Assembly: GCF_001758425.2 (NCBI RefSeq)
Contig: NZ_MDSS02000007.1
Span: 1 to 64,000 of the forward strand
Reading direction: 5' to 3'
Length of the DNA stretch: 64,000 nt
Origin: Nesterenkonia sp. PF2B19
GTDB taxonomy: Bacteria; Actinomycetota; Actinomycetes; Actinomycetales; Micrococcaceae
The notes under the pieces are model-generated. The model ran no database searches. It was given only the letters and a program-made list of their open reading frames with translations, and had not been told where the DNA came from. Positions 54,535-63,551 of the stretch are shown here, piece after piece. The stretch's first letter is position 1. The number at the start of each line of letters is the position of its first letter. The position numbers and the translations under genes are program-made.

Positions 54535-55383
54535 ATGAGTGACCGGATGATCCCTGACGTGACGTACCCCCTCGACGGCGGCCTGCGTGCCGCATCGCCT
54601 CGTGTGCTGGTGGGGCTGGCCCTGAGCCTGGGGCTGGCACTCACCGCCTGCGGCGGCGAGGAATCGCCCGGCGCGGACCAGGACGCCGCAGGCCAGGACG
54701 CCGCGGATCAGGATCCTGCCGACGCGTCGACCGACGATGGAGAGCAGTCCGGCGAGCATGAGACCTCTGCGGAACCCTTCGCCTCCGCCGATCTGGCCGA
54801 CGCTGTGGGCAATGAGGTCGGCGAGGTGACGTTCAGCGAGGTCGACGCGGGAGTCCTGGTGGAGGTGCAGGTGCAGGACCTGGAGTCCGGATTCCGCGGC
54901 TTCCACATCCACGAGCACGGTGCCTGCGAACCGCAGTCCACGAACGACGACGGCGACATCGGCGATTTCCTCTCCGCGGGTGGTCACCTGCCCGGGGAGG
55001 GCGAGGAGGACCACGGTCTGGTCGAGGGCGAAGAGGCGCCGGAGACCGACGACGCCGAGGGAGCCGAGGAGGCCGAGGCGCCGGACGGGGATCCGCAGGA
55101 CGCTGAGGATGTCCAGGCCGGTGCCGATCACCCGGGACATGCCGGGGACCTGCCGAACCTCCTCGTGGCCCAGGACGGCACCGCCCGGATGAGCGTCGTC
55201 ACGGACCGGCTGGACCCTGAGCTGCTCCTGGAGGGGGACGGCACGGCGGTCATCATCCACGCCGGTGCCGACAACCATGCCAACATTCCGGAGCGCTACG
55301 CCCCGCAGGGGCCGGATGAGGAGACCCGCGGCGCCGGAGATGCCGGTGAGCGGAGCGCCTGCGGCGTCGTCGAGGGATCGTGA
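54535..55383 (+). CDS. sodC: Cu/Zn superoxide dismutase lipoprotein (SodC-like) with acidic insertion
   Basis: Extracytoplasmic, lipid-anchored enzyme that converts superoxide to peroxide and oxygen. A signal peptide ends in the lipobox LALTAC (Cys39). The copper ligands H124 and H126 are in FHIHEHGAC, the bridging His H151 in SAGGHL, the zinc ligands in GHAGDLPNL (H202, D205), and the late Cu ligand H248 in HAGADNHANIP. Disulfide Cys C131 and C276 are present. The segment at about 161-198 is a long acidic insertion (EEAPETDDAEGAEEAEAP) inside the zinc loop; an acidic stretch follows the lipid Cys too. 282 residues. The start ATG 54535 is likely leaderless. Confidence 0.9.
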   Translation: MSDRMIPDVTYPLDGGLRAASPRVLVGLALSLGLALTACGGEESPGADQDAAGQDAADQDPADASTDDGEQSGEHETSAEPFASADLADAVGNEVGEVTFSEVDAGVLVEVQVQDLESGFRGFHIHEHGACEPQSTNDDGDIGDFLSAGGHLPGEGEEDHGLVEGEEAPETDDAEGAEEAEAPDGDPQDAEDVQAGADHPGHAGDLPNLLVAQDGTARMSVVTDRLDPELLLEGDGTAVIIHAGADNHANIPERYAPQGPDEETRGAGDAGERSACGVVEGS

Positions 55384-55749
55384 GCACGGTCCTCCTGTGA
55401 CCTCTGCCATAGGCCCCCGCCCATGTCAGAGGGGCAGGCGGGACGGCCTGTGGTCGCCCTCACCCGCGTCATGCCGGGCATGGCCGGCCGACCTCGATGG
55501 GTCTCGCAGGCCGGGACGGCCCGTGCGGGGAATTGCTCGGGCTCTGCCGCGCTCGATATAGTCGCCTTCGGTGTGCCGGGAAGACTGGTCGGCGAAGAGC
55601 AGAATCTGTGTGCAGAGCGCGTGGTCTGGGACGAGTGGGTGCAGAACCGGTTCGTCACCCGTGCCGGTCCTGCCCACGGACGCTCCCGCACGATGATGAC
55701 GCCTGGACCGCTGGCGACATGTTCCCCGCACCGACAGGAGGCTCGCACC
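55384..55749 (+). promoter_or_regulatory. Upstream region of the mrp operon with promoter candidate
   Basis: 366 nt without a clear conserved gene. The best promoter is TTGCTC (55533-55538), 18-bp spacer, TATAGT (55557-55562), in an AT-richer patch. Transcripts from it would have a ~190-nt leader that includes a small upstream reading frame. Confidence 0.45.
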
Positions 55750-55851
55750 ATGCACCTGCCCCTCTGCACGCCACCCTCCTGCGCACCTCAGGCCCCCTGC
55801 GGGTCTGTCGCTGAGCGCAGGCCGGGGCGGATCCGGGCGGTGGGCTGCTGA
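55750..55851 (+). CDS. Putative 33-residue leader peptide coupled to mrpA
   Basis: A short frame with an excellent ribosome site: AGGAGG at 55736-55741, 8 nt before ATG 55750. The peptide begins MHLPLCTPPSCAPQAPCGSV and ends VGC, with four Cys and six Pro. Its TGA overlaps the mrpA ATG as TGATG, so ribosomes can terminate and restart. No conserved family is recognised. It may set mrp translation, as uORFs with Cys or Pro codons do elsewhere; this is inference. Chance is possible, but the spacing and coupling are unusually clean. Confidence 0.5.
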   Translation: MHLPLCTPPSCAPQAPCGSVAERRPGRIRAVGC

Positions 55852-58802
55852 TGACGGTCATGGTGCTGCTGTTCCTCTCGCTGGTCCTCGTGCCGGTCTC
55901 CGCGGCCGTGCATCGTGTCCTGGGCCGCGACACCGGGTGGTTCGCCGCTGCCGCTCTCATCGGCCTCGGCGCCGCGGCGCTGCCATGGATCGGTCCGATC
56001 GTCGAGGGAGAGGTCCTCGAGGAACACCTGCCGTGGATCCCCACCGTCGACGTCGGGATCTCCCTGCGGCTGGATGGCCTCGGCATGGTCTTCCTGCTGC
56101 TGGTGCTGTTCATCGGGGCGCTGGTCATGGCCTACAGTGCCCGGTACTTCTCAGCCCAGAAACGCACCAATGACTACTACATCTGGATGCTGCTGTTCGT
56201 CTTTGCGATGAGCGGCATGGTCATGGCTGATGACCTCATCCTGCTGTTCGTCTTCTGGGAGTTCACCACTCTCTGCTCGTTCTTCCTCATCAACCGGTCC
56301 GGGGACAAGGCTCCTGCACCGGCGCAGCGGACGCTGCTGATCACCATGGCCGGTGGGCTGGGCCTGCTCACCGCGGTGCTGCTGACCATCGTGGCCACCG
56401 GCACCACGCGGATCTCCGAGGCCCTGCAGCATGAGGTCTGGCAGCAGGACGGCGTGTTCACCTCGGTCGTGGCGGTGCTGGTGGTCCTCGCAGCGTTCAC
56501 CAAATCTGCGCAGTTCCCGTTCCACCTGTGGCTCCCGGACGCCATGGTGGCACCCGCCCCGGTGTCCGCCTACCTGCATGCCGCGGCGATGGTGAAGGCC
56601 GGCATCTACCTGCTGCTGCGGTTCTCCCCGGCGTTCGAGGGAGTGGTCATCTGGCAGACCCTGCTCATCGTCTGCGGACTCATCACCGCGCTCATCGGTG
56701 CTCTGTTCGCCATGCAGCGGCACGACATCAAAGAGATCATGGCCTACTCCACGGTCAGCCAGCTGGGCTTCCTGGTCACCGTGATCGGCGTCGGGACCCC
56801 GACGGCGCTGGCGGCTGCGACGATCCACGTGATCGCCCATGCCCTGTTCAAGTCCTCGCTGTTCATGATGGTGGGCATCATCGAGCATGAGGCGCACTCG
56901 CGGGACATCCGCAAGCTCAACGGCCTGCATCGGACGATGCGCGTCTCCGGGGTCATCACGCTGATCGCCTGCCTGTCCATGGCGGGCATCCCGCCGCTGA
57001 TGGGCTTCGTCTCCAAGGAACACCTGCTGGCCGGCTTCCTCTCCGCCGAGTTCGGCGCCGGTCTCACGTGGCTGATCACCGGGCTGATGGTGCTCGCGGC
57101 CGTCGGCACCTTCGCCTACTGCGGTCGCATCGTCCTGGGCTCGTTCACCTCCTACACCGGCGCCGGCCGTCAGGACGAGGTGCTGGAGCCCATGCGGCCC
57201 GAGGCCAGCCACGAGGCTCCGCTGTCGTTCTACCTGCCAGCCCTGCTTCCGGCGGCCGCCGGCCTGATGCTGGGCTTCACGCCGCAGATCTTCGACGGGC
57301 TGGTCAGCGCGGCCGCTTCGGCGGCCTCCACGGTGGAGTATGAGGCGCACTTCCTCCTCTGGCATGGGTTCACCGTGGACCTGGCCCTCTCGGCCACGGT
57401 CATGGTGGTCGGCGTCGTGCTGGTGCTCTCCAGGACCAGGGTGGACTCACTCATCCCGCGCACCATCCTGCCCTTCACCGGGGTGCAGGTCGTTGAGCGG
57501 CTGCGCACCGGCTCCATCGCCTTCGGGCGTCGGGTCGGAGACATCACCCGCACCGATGTGCATGGCCTGCACCTGACCGTGCCCGGCATCCTGCTGGGCG
57601 GCATCTTCGTCGCCGGCATCCTGGCCGCCCCGTTCGTGGGAGAGCTGACCCCCGGGCACACGCGGATGACCGACTGGGTGCTGATCGGTCTGCTGGTCGC
57701 CTTCCTCATCGGCTCCGTCGTCGCCCAGAGCCGCACCGCGGCCGTGGTGCTGGTCGGCGGTGCCGGCTTCGTGGTGGCCGCCTGGTACTTCCTGCTCGGC
57801 GCCATCGACGTCGGCATGACGCAGCTGCTGGTGGAGATCCTCACCGTGGTGGTGCTGGTGCTGGTGATGCGCAAACTCCCCAAGCGCTTCCACGAGGTCT
57901 CCCGCACCCGCACCGTGGTCTCGGCCGCCGTCGCCATCGCCTTCGGTGTGATGGCCTTCATCGCAGCCTTCGCTCTGACGGGCCGCCGCGGCCAGTCCCC
58001 GGTGGCGGAGTGGTACCTGGAGAACACCTACGAGGAGGCCCAGGCCACCAATATCATCAACTCGATCCTGGTGGACTTCCGCGCCCTGGACACGTTCGGC
58101 GAGCTGACGGTGCTCGGCGTCGCCGGGTTCGCGATCCTGGCACTGCTGAACTCCGCGTTCTCCACCTCGGACAACGCCCCAGCGGCCTCCCGGCTGTGGG
58201 TCGGCACCCCGATCTCGAACGCCGAGGACAACACCACGGCGATGCGCATGGTGTTCAACTGGATGGCGCCGTTCATCATCCTGCTCTCGGTGGTGCTGCT
58301 GGTCCGCGGCCACTACGAGTCCGGCGGCGGGTTCATCGCCGCGCTCGTCGCCGGCGGCTTCTTCGCCCTGCGGTACCTGGTGGCGCCGTCGGACTCCGCG
58401 GTCAAGCTGCGCTTCGACTACGCGATGGTCATCGTCGGGGGCATCATGACCGGCGCGGCGGTGGGCCTGCTCGGCTTCCTGGAGGGCTCCTACCTGCGGC
58501 CGATCATGTGGGACATTCCGCTGCCCTGGGGCGGGGAGTTCACCTTCACCACGGCGCTGATCTTCGACGTCGGCATCTACCTCGCCGTCATCGGTGCGGT
58601 CCTGGTGGCGCTGGATCGGCTCGGCCAGGCCCAGCGCTACCCGGCCGAGCTCCTGCGGGCCCACCGCAAGGCCTTCGGCACACCGGAGGGCCAGCCGCAC
58701 AACTCGGAACATCGCTACGTGGACCCCGGAGATGTGCCCCTCGAGGTGGATCCGACGGCCGGAGAGGATACGACGAGCATGCAGGAGGTGAGCGACCGAT
58801 GA
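55851..58802 (+). CDS. mrpA: Mrp Na+/H+ antiporter subunit A fused to subunit B
   Basis: Largest subunit of the multi-subunit Na+/H+ antiporter, related to NuoL, which supports alkali and salt tolerance. 983 residues with about twenty helices. Characteristic proton-channel segments are FTKSAQFPFHLWLPDAMVAP and HDIKEIMAYSTVSQLGFLVT, then ALFKSSLFMMVGIIEHEAHS (quoted in part). The last ~170 residues are a complete MrpB domain (VFNWMAPFIILLSVVLLVRG, FIAALVAGGFFALRYLVAP), so there is no separate mrpB gene, as is known in several actinobacteria. It overlaps mrpC by 4 nt (ATGA). Confidence 0.95.
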   Translation: MTVMVLLFLSLVLVPVSAAVHRVLGRDTGWFAAAALIGLGAAALPWIGPIVEGEVLEEHLPWIPTVDVGISLRLDGLGMVFLLLVLFIGALVMAYSARYFSAQKRTNDYYIWMLLFVFAMSGMVMADDLILLFVFWEFTTLCSFFLINRSGDKAPAPAQRTLLITMAGGLGLLTAVLLTIVATGTTRISEALQHEVWQQDGVFTSVVAVLVVLAAFTKSAQFPFHLWLPDAMVAPAPVSAYLHAAAMVKAGIYLLLRFSPAFEGVVIWQTLLIVCGLITALIGALFAMQRHDIKEIMAYSTVSQLGFLVTVIGVGTPTALAAATIHVIAHALFKSSLFMMVGIIEHEAHSRDIRKLNGLHRTMRVSGVITLIACLSMAGIPPLMGFVSKEHLLAGFLSAEFGAGLTWLITGLMVLAAVGTFAYCGRIVLGSFTSYTGAGRQDEVLEPMRPEASHEAPLSFYLPALLPAAAGLMLGFTPQIFDGLVSAAASAASTVEYEAHFLLWHGFTVDLALSATVMVVGVVLVLSRTRVDSLIPRTILPFTGVQVVERLRTGSIAFGRRVGDITRTDVHGLHLTVPGILLGGIFVAGILAAPFVGELTPGHTRMTDWVLIGLLVAFLIGSVVAQSRTAAVVLVGGAGFVVAAWYFLLGAIDVGMTQLLVEILTVVVLVLVMRKLPKRFHEVSRTRTVVSAAVAIAFGVMAFIAAFALTGRRGQSPVAEWYLENTYEEAQATNIINSILVDFRALDTFGELTVLGVAGFAILALLNSAFSTSDNAPAASRLWVGTPISNAEDNTTAMRMVFNWMAPFIILLSVVLLVRGHYESGGGFIAALVAGGFFALRYLVAPSDSAVKLRFDYAMVIVGGIMTGAAVGLLGFLEGSYLRPIMWDIPLPWGGEFTFTTALIFDVGIYLAVIGAVLVALDRLGQAQRYPAELLRAHRKAFGTPEGQPHNSEHRYVDPGDVPLEVDPTAGEDTTSMQEVSDR

Positions 58803-59332
58803 GCATCGCCATCGCCATCGGGGTCCTGACGGCAGCGGCCGTCTACCTCTTCATGCAGCGCGGCATGGTCAGGATCGTGCTGGGCTTCGTGCTGGCCTCG
58901 CATGCGGCGAACCTGCTGCTGTTCTCCGCCGGCAACGTCGCCTACCGCGGTGTGCCCTACATCGGCTCCGGTGAGGTGGGGGAGCAGGCCGACCCGCTGC
59001 CCCAGGCCTTCGTGCTGACCGCGATCGTCATCGCCTTCTCCATCACCATGTTCATGGTGACCCTGGCGATCACCACCACCACCGACGACGACACCGAGAA
59101 CGAGGAGGAGTCGCCGATCATGGTGCTCACCGGCGGCACCGGCGACATCAACGACGCCGGCATGATGCGCCACGACGTCGAGTGCACCGGTGCCGCGGGC
59201 GCGGGCACGGGCGGGGCACACGCCAGCCCGCTGAGCCCGGTCCACGACTTCGAGGGCCCGGAGGATCTCCCTGACGCGCTCCCCGGGCACGGCAACGGCG
59301 CCCCTGAGCGCGGAGACGGAGGTCCCCGATGA
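58799..59332 (+). CDS. mrpC: Mrp antiporter subunit C
   Basis: NuoK-like subunit. The N-terminal ~115 residues have three helices (AIAIGVLTAAAVYLFMQRG, VLGFVLASHAANLLLFSAG, and FVLTAIVIAFSITMFMVTLA), as in MrpC. A C-terminal hydrophilic extension of about 60 residues (rich in Gly, Asp and Glu) is not typical. It overlaps mrpA and mrpD by 4 nt each. Confidence 0.94.
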   Translation: MSIAIAIGVLTAAAVYLFMQRGMVRIVLGFVLASHAANLLLFSAGNVAYRGVPYIGSGEVGEQADPLPQAFVLTAIVIAFSITMFMVTLAITTTTDDDTENEEESPIMVLTGGTGDINDAGMMRHDVECTGAAGAGTGGAHASPLSPVHDFEGPEDLPDALPGHGNGAPERGDGGPR

Positions 59333-60932
59333 GCGAGACTCTGGCCCCGCTGCTGCCCCTGCTGGTCGGCATCCCGCTGTTCCTGGGCGCCTAGGTGCGC
59401 TGTTCCGGCAGAACAAGCTGGTCCGCCACATCATCAGCCTCGGAACTCTGGCCGCCCTCTTCGCCTTCTCGATCCTGCTGGTCGTGGTCACCCATGACGG
59501 CACGGTCATCGCCCACCAGGTGGGGCTGTGGGACTACGGGGTCTCCATCCCCTTCGTGGTCGACGCGCTCTCCGCCCTGGTGCTGATGATCATCTCCATC
59601 CTCGGCATCGCCTCGGTGCTGTTCGCGATGGCCACCCACGAGGCTCGCGCCCGGTTCTATCACCCCTTCGTCCTGGTCCTGATGGCCGGTGTCTCCGGGG
59701 CGCTGATGACCGGCGACATCTTCAACCTGTTCGTCTTCATCGAGGTCATGCTGCTGCCCTCCTACGGGCTGCTCTCCATGATGGGGGCGAAGCTCGGGGC
59801 GCACGGGGCCCGCATCTACGTCTCGGTGAACCTGATGGCCTCCACGCTGCTGCTGGCAGGGGTCGGGCTGGTCTATGCGACCGCCGGCACGGTCAACCTG
59901 GCTGAGCTGCACGGTGCGGCCGTGGACGACCCCGCGGTGGCGGTCGGCGGCGGCGTAGTGCTGACCGCGATCGCCATCAAGGCCGCCGTGGTGCCGGTGC
60001 ACGGCTGGCTGACCCGCACCTACACGTTGACCTCTCCGGCGGTCACCGCGCTGTTCTCCGGCATCCACACCAAGGTCGCCATCTACGCGATCTACCGGAT
60101 CTACTCGCTGCTCTTCGACGGCGACCAGCGCTTCCTGTGGGTGGCGCTGCTCATCACGAGCCTCACCATGCTCATCGGTGTGCTGGGCGCGATCGGGGAG
60201 AAGACGACACGCTCGATCCTGGTGTTCCACATGATCAGCCAGATCGGCTACATCCTCATCGGCGTGGGGCTGTTCACCATGCTGGGGCTGACCGCGGCGA
60301 TCTTCTACCTGCTGCACCACATGATCGTGAAGGCCTCGCTGTTCCTCTCCACCGGGGCGATCGAGGAGACCTACGGCACCGGGGAGATCGACAAGCTCGG
60401 CGGTATGCTCAAGCGGGAGCCGCTGGTGGCGATCACCTTCATGGTCGCCGCACTGTCCCTGGCGGGCCTGCCGCCGTTCTCCGGGTTCGTCGCGAAGTTC
60501 ACCATCATCCAGGGGACGCTGGAGCAGTCGCACTACTGGGTGGCGGCCACCGCCGTCGTGGTCTCCGTGTTCACGCTGCTCTCCATGCTGAAGATCTGGA
60601 CCGGGGTGTTCATGGGCTCCGAGCCGGAGAACCTGGAGAAGCGCGCTCTCATCCACCAGCAGCGCACCCATGGGAGGCGATACCTGCGGGTGGAGGCCCA
60701 GGCGGAGACGCCGACGCTGAGCATCGGGCCGCCGACGACCACCACCACGAAGGTCCTGGCCGGTGAGCGTGCGGTGAAGATCCCGCCGAAGCTCATCATC
60801 CCGGGAGCCCTGCTGGCCGCGGTCACGCTGTTCTTCGGGCTGGGCGCGGAGCTGCTGATGAGTCTCTCGGCCACGGCGGCGGAGAACCTGTTGAACCCGA
60901 TCGAGTACGTCAGGGCGGTGAGCGGCGCATGA
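59329..60932 (+). CDS. mrpD: Mrp antiporter subunit D (frameshifted near 59393)
   Basis: NuoM/N-like proton-conducting subunit. It starts MSETLAPLLPLLVGIPLFLG at 59329. GGCGCC TAG follows; restoring one C gives LGALGALFRQNKLVRHI and continues with the long frame. Channel residues are in HTKVAIYAIYRIYSLLF and the neighbouring IKAAVVPVHGWLTRTYTL segment. Also YLLHHMIVKASLFLSTGAIE. The C-terminal third of the protein holds a 60-residue hydrophilic loop (RRYLRVEAQAETPTLS). It overlaps mrpE by 4 nt. Confidence 0.93.
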
Positions 60933-61369
60933 GCATCCAGAGACTCTCCCGGCAGCCCTGGCCGCTGCGCATCCTGAGCTTCCTGCTCTGGTACGCCAAG
61001 GAATTTCTCCTGGCGAACCTCAAGGTCACCGCAGACGTGCTGCGTCCGCGCCGCAGGATGCGGATGACCCCGGCGATCGTCGCCGTGCCTGCCGCATCCC
61101 GCACCGACACCGAGTGGACGCTCATCTCGACGCTGATCACGCTGACGCCCGGCACGCTGACCATCACCCTGTCCAAGGAGCACGGCATCCTCTACGTGCA
61201 CGGCATGTTCGTGGAGACCCGCGAATCGCTGGTCACCGAGATCCAGGAGATGGAGGACCGTCTGCTGCATGCGACCCGTCGCGACGTCGGCGACCTGACC
61301 CGTCCGCTGGAGGCACCTGTGGTGACCCCGGTGGACGTTGACGAGAACGAGGCAGGTGATCCGCTGTGA
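60929..61369 (+). CDS. mrpE: Mrp antiporter subunit E
   Basis: 146-residue subunit needed for assembly and activity. The LLWYAKEFLLANLKVTADVL segment and TEWTLISTLITLTPGTLTIT are the family signatures. One to two helices plus a cytoplasmic C-terminal domain (ILYVHGMFVETRE). It overlaps both neighbours by 4 nt. Confidence 0.93.
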   Translation: MSIQRLSRQPWPLRILSFLLWYAKEFLLANLKVTADVLRPRRRMRMTPAIVAVPAASRTDTEWTLISTLITLTPGTLTITLSKEHGILYVHGMFVETRESLVTEIQEMEDRLLHATRRDVGDLTRPLEAPVVTPVDVDENEAGDPL

Positions 61370-61632
61370 TCACGGAGATCACTCTGGAGCTGGCCCTCGT
61401 CCTGCTCGGCGTGGCCATGCTCATCGCAGGCGTCCGCGGGTTCCTGGGGCCCCGCACCTCGGACCGCGCGGTCGCCTCGGACCTCATCTTCTTCGCGATG
61501 ATCGGCTTCATCGCGCTCATCGGGCTGAGGATCGACATCGAGGCCCTGTTCGACATCATCCTCATCGCCACGCTGCTGGGCTTCATGGCCGCCATCTCCA
61601 TGGCACGACTCGGATCGGGGGGACAGCGCTGA
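61366..61632 (+). CDS. mrpF: Mrp antiporter subunit F
   Basis: 88 residues, three helices: LELALVLLGVAMLIAGVRGF, LIFFAMIGFIALIGLRI and FDIILIATLLGFMAAISMAR, as in MrpF. GTG start overlapping mrpE; its stop overlaps the mrpG start by one base. Confidence 0.93.
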   Translation: MITEITLELALVLLGVAMLIAGVRGFLGPRTSDRAVASDLIFFAMIGFIALIGLRIDIEALFDIILIATLLGFMAAISMARLGSGGQR

Positions 61633-61997
61633 TGGATCTGCACATCCTCGACATGAGCGCCCACGTGGTGGGACTGGTGCTGGTCTTCCTCGGGATCTTC
61701 ATCATCATGGTCTCGGCGATCAGCCTCTTCAAGCTCCCGGACCTGTACCTGCGGGCCTCGGGTGTGGGCACGTCCGCAGGCATGGGAGTGGCGACCATCG
61801 TGGTCGGCGCACTGCTGATCGACTTCTCCTGGCTGAACCTCGTCAAGGCGCTCATCGCGGTCATCGCGCAGCTGCTGACCTCAGCGGTGGGATCCATGGC
61901 CATCGCCCGGTCCGGCTACCTCAACAACTCGTTGCCGGCGGCCATCACGCACATCGATGAGCTGCGCCTGACGCGGCGGGACGCCACCGCTGACTGA
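61632..61997 (+). CDS. mrpG: Mrp antiporter subunit G
   Basis: 121 residues with three helices. VFLGIFIIMVSAISLFKLPD and LYLRASGVGTSAGMGVATIV are typical of MrpG; the PDLYLRASG segment is the best family marker. ATG overlaps the mrpF stop (TGATG). Last gene of the mrp operon, giving the order A(B)-C-D-E-F-G. Confidence 0.94.
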   Translation: MDLHILDMSAHVVGLVLVFLGIFIIMVSAISLFKLPDLYLRASGVGTSAGMGVATIVVGALLIDFSWLNLVKALIAVIAQLLTSAVGSMAIARSGYLNNSLPAAITHIDELRLTRRDATAD

Positions 61998-62038
61998 CTC
62001 CTCGAGCAGATGTACGATCAGGAACTCGGCATCACCCG

Positions 62039-62067
62039 CTGACCTGGGGCGTCTTTGCCGCTAGTGT
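62039..62067 (+). promoter_or_regulatory. Promoter of the YihY/BrkB gene, probably leaderless
   Basis: CTGACC (62039-62044), 17-bp spacer and TAGTGT (62062-62067), ending exactly 6 nt before the ATG 62074. No ribosome site is present. The same TANNNT-N6-ATG arrangement precedes sodC and the amidohydrolase. Confidence 0.45.
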
Positions 62068-62073
62068 GGCCCC

Positions 62074-63312
62074 ATGAGCACGGAGTCGCAGCAGGACACC
62101 CGGACCTCCGATGACGGCCTGCCCCCGCACCGCGTGCGGCGGACGCAGGAGGAACCCTCCGACGTCGCGGACGAGCAGGCCACCTATGAGGACGGCGCAC
62201 GGCCCGGCACGGTGGCGGCGGCCGCGGATCAGCCGCATCGTGTCAAGGACCTCCAGCGTCTGGAGTTCGCCGAGTCCGACGACGTCCCGGTCAGGCCTCG
62301 CGCCCCGTGGCGGCTGACGGGGTCCACCTGGCGGTACAGCCTGAGACGGACCCTGTCCGAGTTCGGGCGCGACCAGTGCACCGATCTGGCCGCCGGACTG
62401 ACCTACTATGCGGTGCTCTCGCTGTTCCCGGCGCTGATCGCCTTCGTCTCGCTGCTCTCGCTGATCGGAGAGGCCCAGCGCACGCAGGACTTCATCCTGG
62501 GCACGCTCGACGAGCTCGTGGAGGACGAGTTCATGGAGACGGTGGAGAACATCGTCGGCGTGGTGACCTCGGCGCCCGGGGCGGGGCTGGGTCTGGCGGT
62601 CGGCATCCTGGTGGCGATGTGGACAGCGTCGAACTACGTCAATGCCTTCTCCCGCGCCATGAACCGCATCCACCAGGTGGAGGAGGGCCGCTCCATGCTG
62701 CAGCTGCGGCCGATCCTGTATTCGGTCACGGTGGGACTGATCGTCCTGGTCGCACTCTCGGCGGTGATGCTGGTGGTCTCGGGGCCGCTGGCGGAGGCGA
62801 TCGGCAGCACCGTGGGTCTGGGGGAGACGGCCGTAGTGGTCTGGGACTATGCCACCTACCCGGCGCTGCTGCTGGTTGCGGCGGCCTGCATCGGCCTGCT
62901 CTACTACGCCACGCCGAACATCCGGCAGCCTGGCCCGCTGTGGATCGCGCCGGGCGCCGTCGTCGCCATCCTGGTGATGGTGCTGGCCACCATGGGTGTC
63001 GGCTTCTACATCGGGAACTTCGCGAACTACGAGGCCACCTACGGAGCGCTGGCCGGGATCATCATCTTCCTGTTCTGGATCTACATCATGAACGTGGTGC
63101 TCCTCCTCGGCGCTGAACTCGACTCTGAGCTGGAGCGCGGACGGCAGCTGCAGGCCGGCATCGAGGCGGAACGGACGCTGATGCTCTCGCCTCGGGCAGT
63201 GAAGGCCGCCGAGAAGGCCGCGGCCAAGCATGAACGCATGGTGGCCCAGGGGCAGGCGCTGCGGATGAGCGGAGGGCAGACCTCGGACCCGGACGAGGTC
63301 TGGCGACGGTGA
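62074..63312 (+). CDS. YihY/BrkB-family membrane protein
   Basis: 412 residues. After a ~95-residue polar N-terminus come six helices, with the family segments DQCTDLAAGLTYYAVLSLFP, WTASNYVNAFSRAMNRIHQV, ATYGALAGIIIFLFWIYIMN and VVLLLGAELDSELERGR. The family was once labelled RNase BN, now considered an unassigned transporter or membrane factor. The C-terminal tail is charged (KAAEKAAAKHERMVAQGQ). Monocistronic, likely leaderless. Confidence 0.92.
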   Translation: MSTESQQDTRTSDDGLPPHRVRRTQEEPSDVADEQATYEDGARPGTVAAAADQPHRVKDLQRLEFAESDDVPVRPRAPWRLTGSTWRYSLRRTLSEFGRDQCTDLAAGLTYYAVLSLFPALIAFVSLLSLIGEAQRTQDFILGTLDELVEDEFMETVENIVGVVTSAPGAGLGLAVGILVAMWTASNYVNAFSRAMNRIHQVEEGRSMLQLRPILYSVTVGLIVLVALSAVMLVVSGPLAEAIGSTVGLGETAVVVWDYATYPALLLVAAACIGLLYYATPNIRQPGPLWIAPGAVVAILVMVLATMGVGFYIGNFANYEATYGALAGIIIFLFWIYIMNVVLLLGAELDSELERGRQLQAGIEAERTLMLSPRAVKAAEKAAAKHERMVAQGQALRMSGGQTSDPDEVWRR

Positions 63313-63551
63313 CCAGATCGTGACCTGCGTCATGGCTGATGGTGCAGTCCTGAAACACTTGTGAAAGATTTGCTTGATAGACTCCGAGCACCAGGTGACG
63401 TACGCAACATCGTGACGCGATGACGCGTGGCAGGACGGCGTAGCTCACCGCACCCCTGGGCGAGCCGCCGCACCGACGGTTCGCCCGACCGCAGTCGCGG
63501 CAGAGTCTGTTCAGGCTCCGCCGCTCGCACCCCATGAGGAGAGAATCGCAG

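Noticed and set aside
55423-55749. N-terminal extension of the small frame before mrpA (a 142-codon frame)
   Set aside because: No ribosome site at its start and no domain; only the final 33 codons have a good site and coupling.
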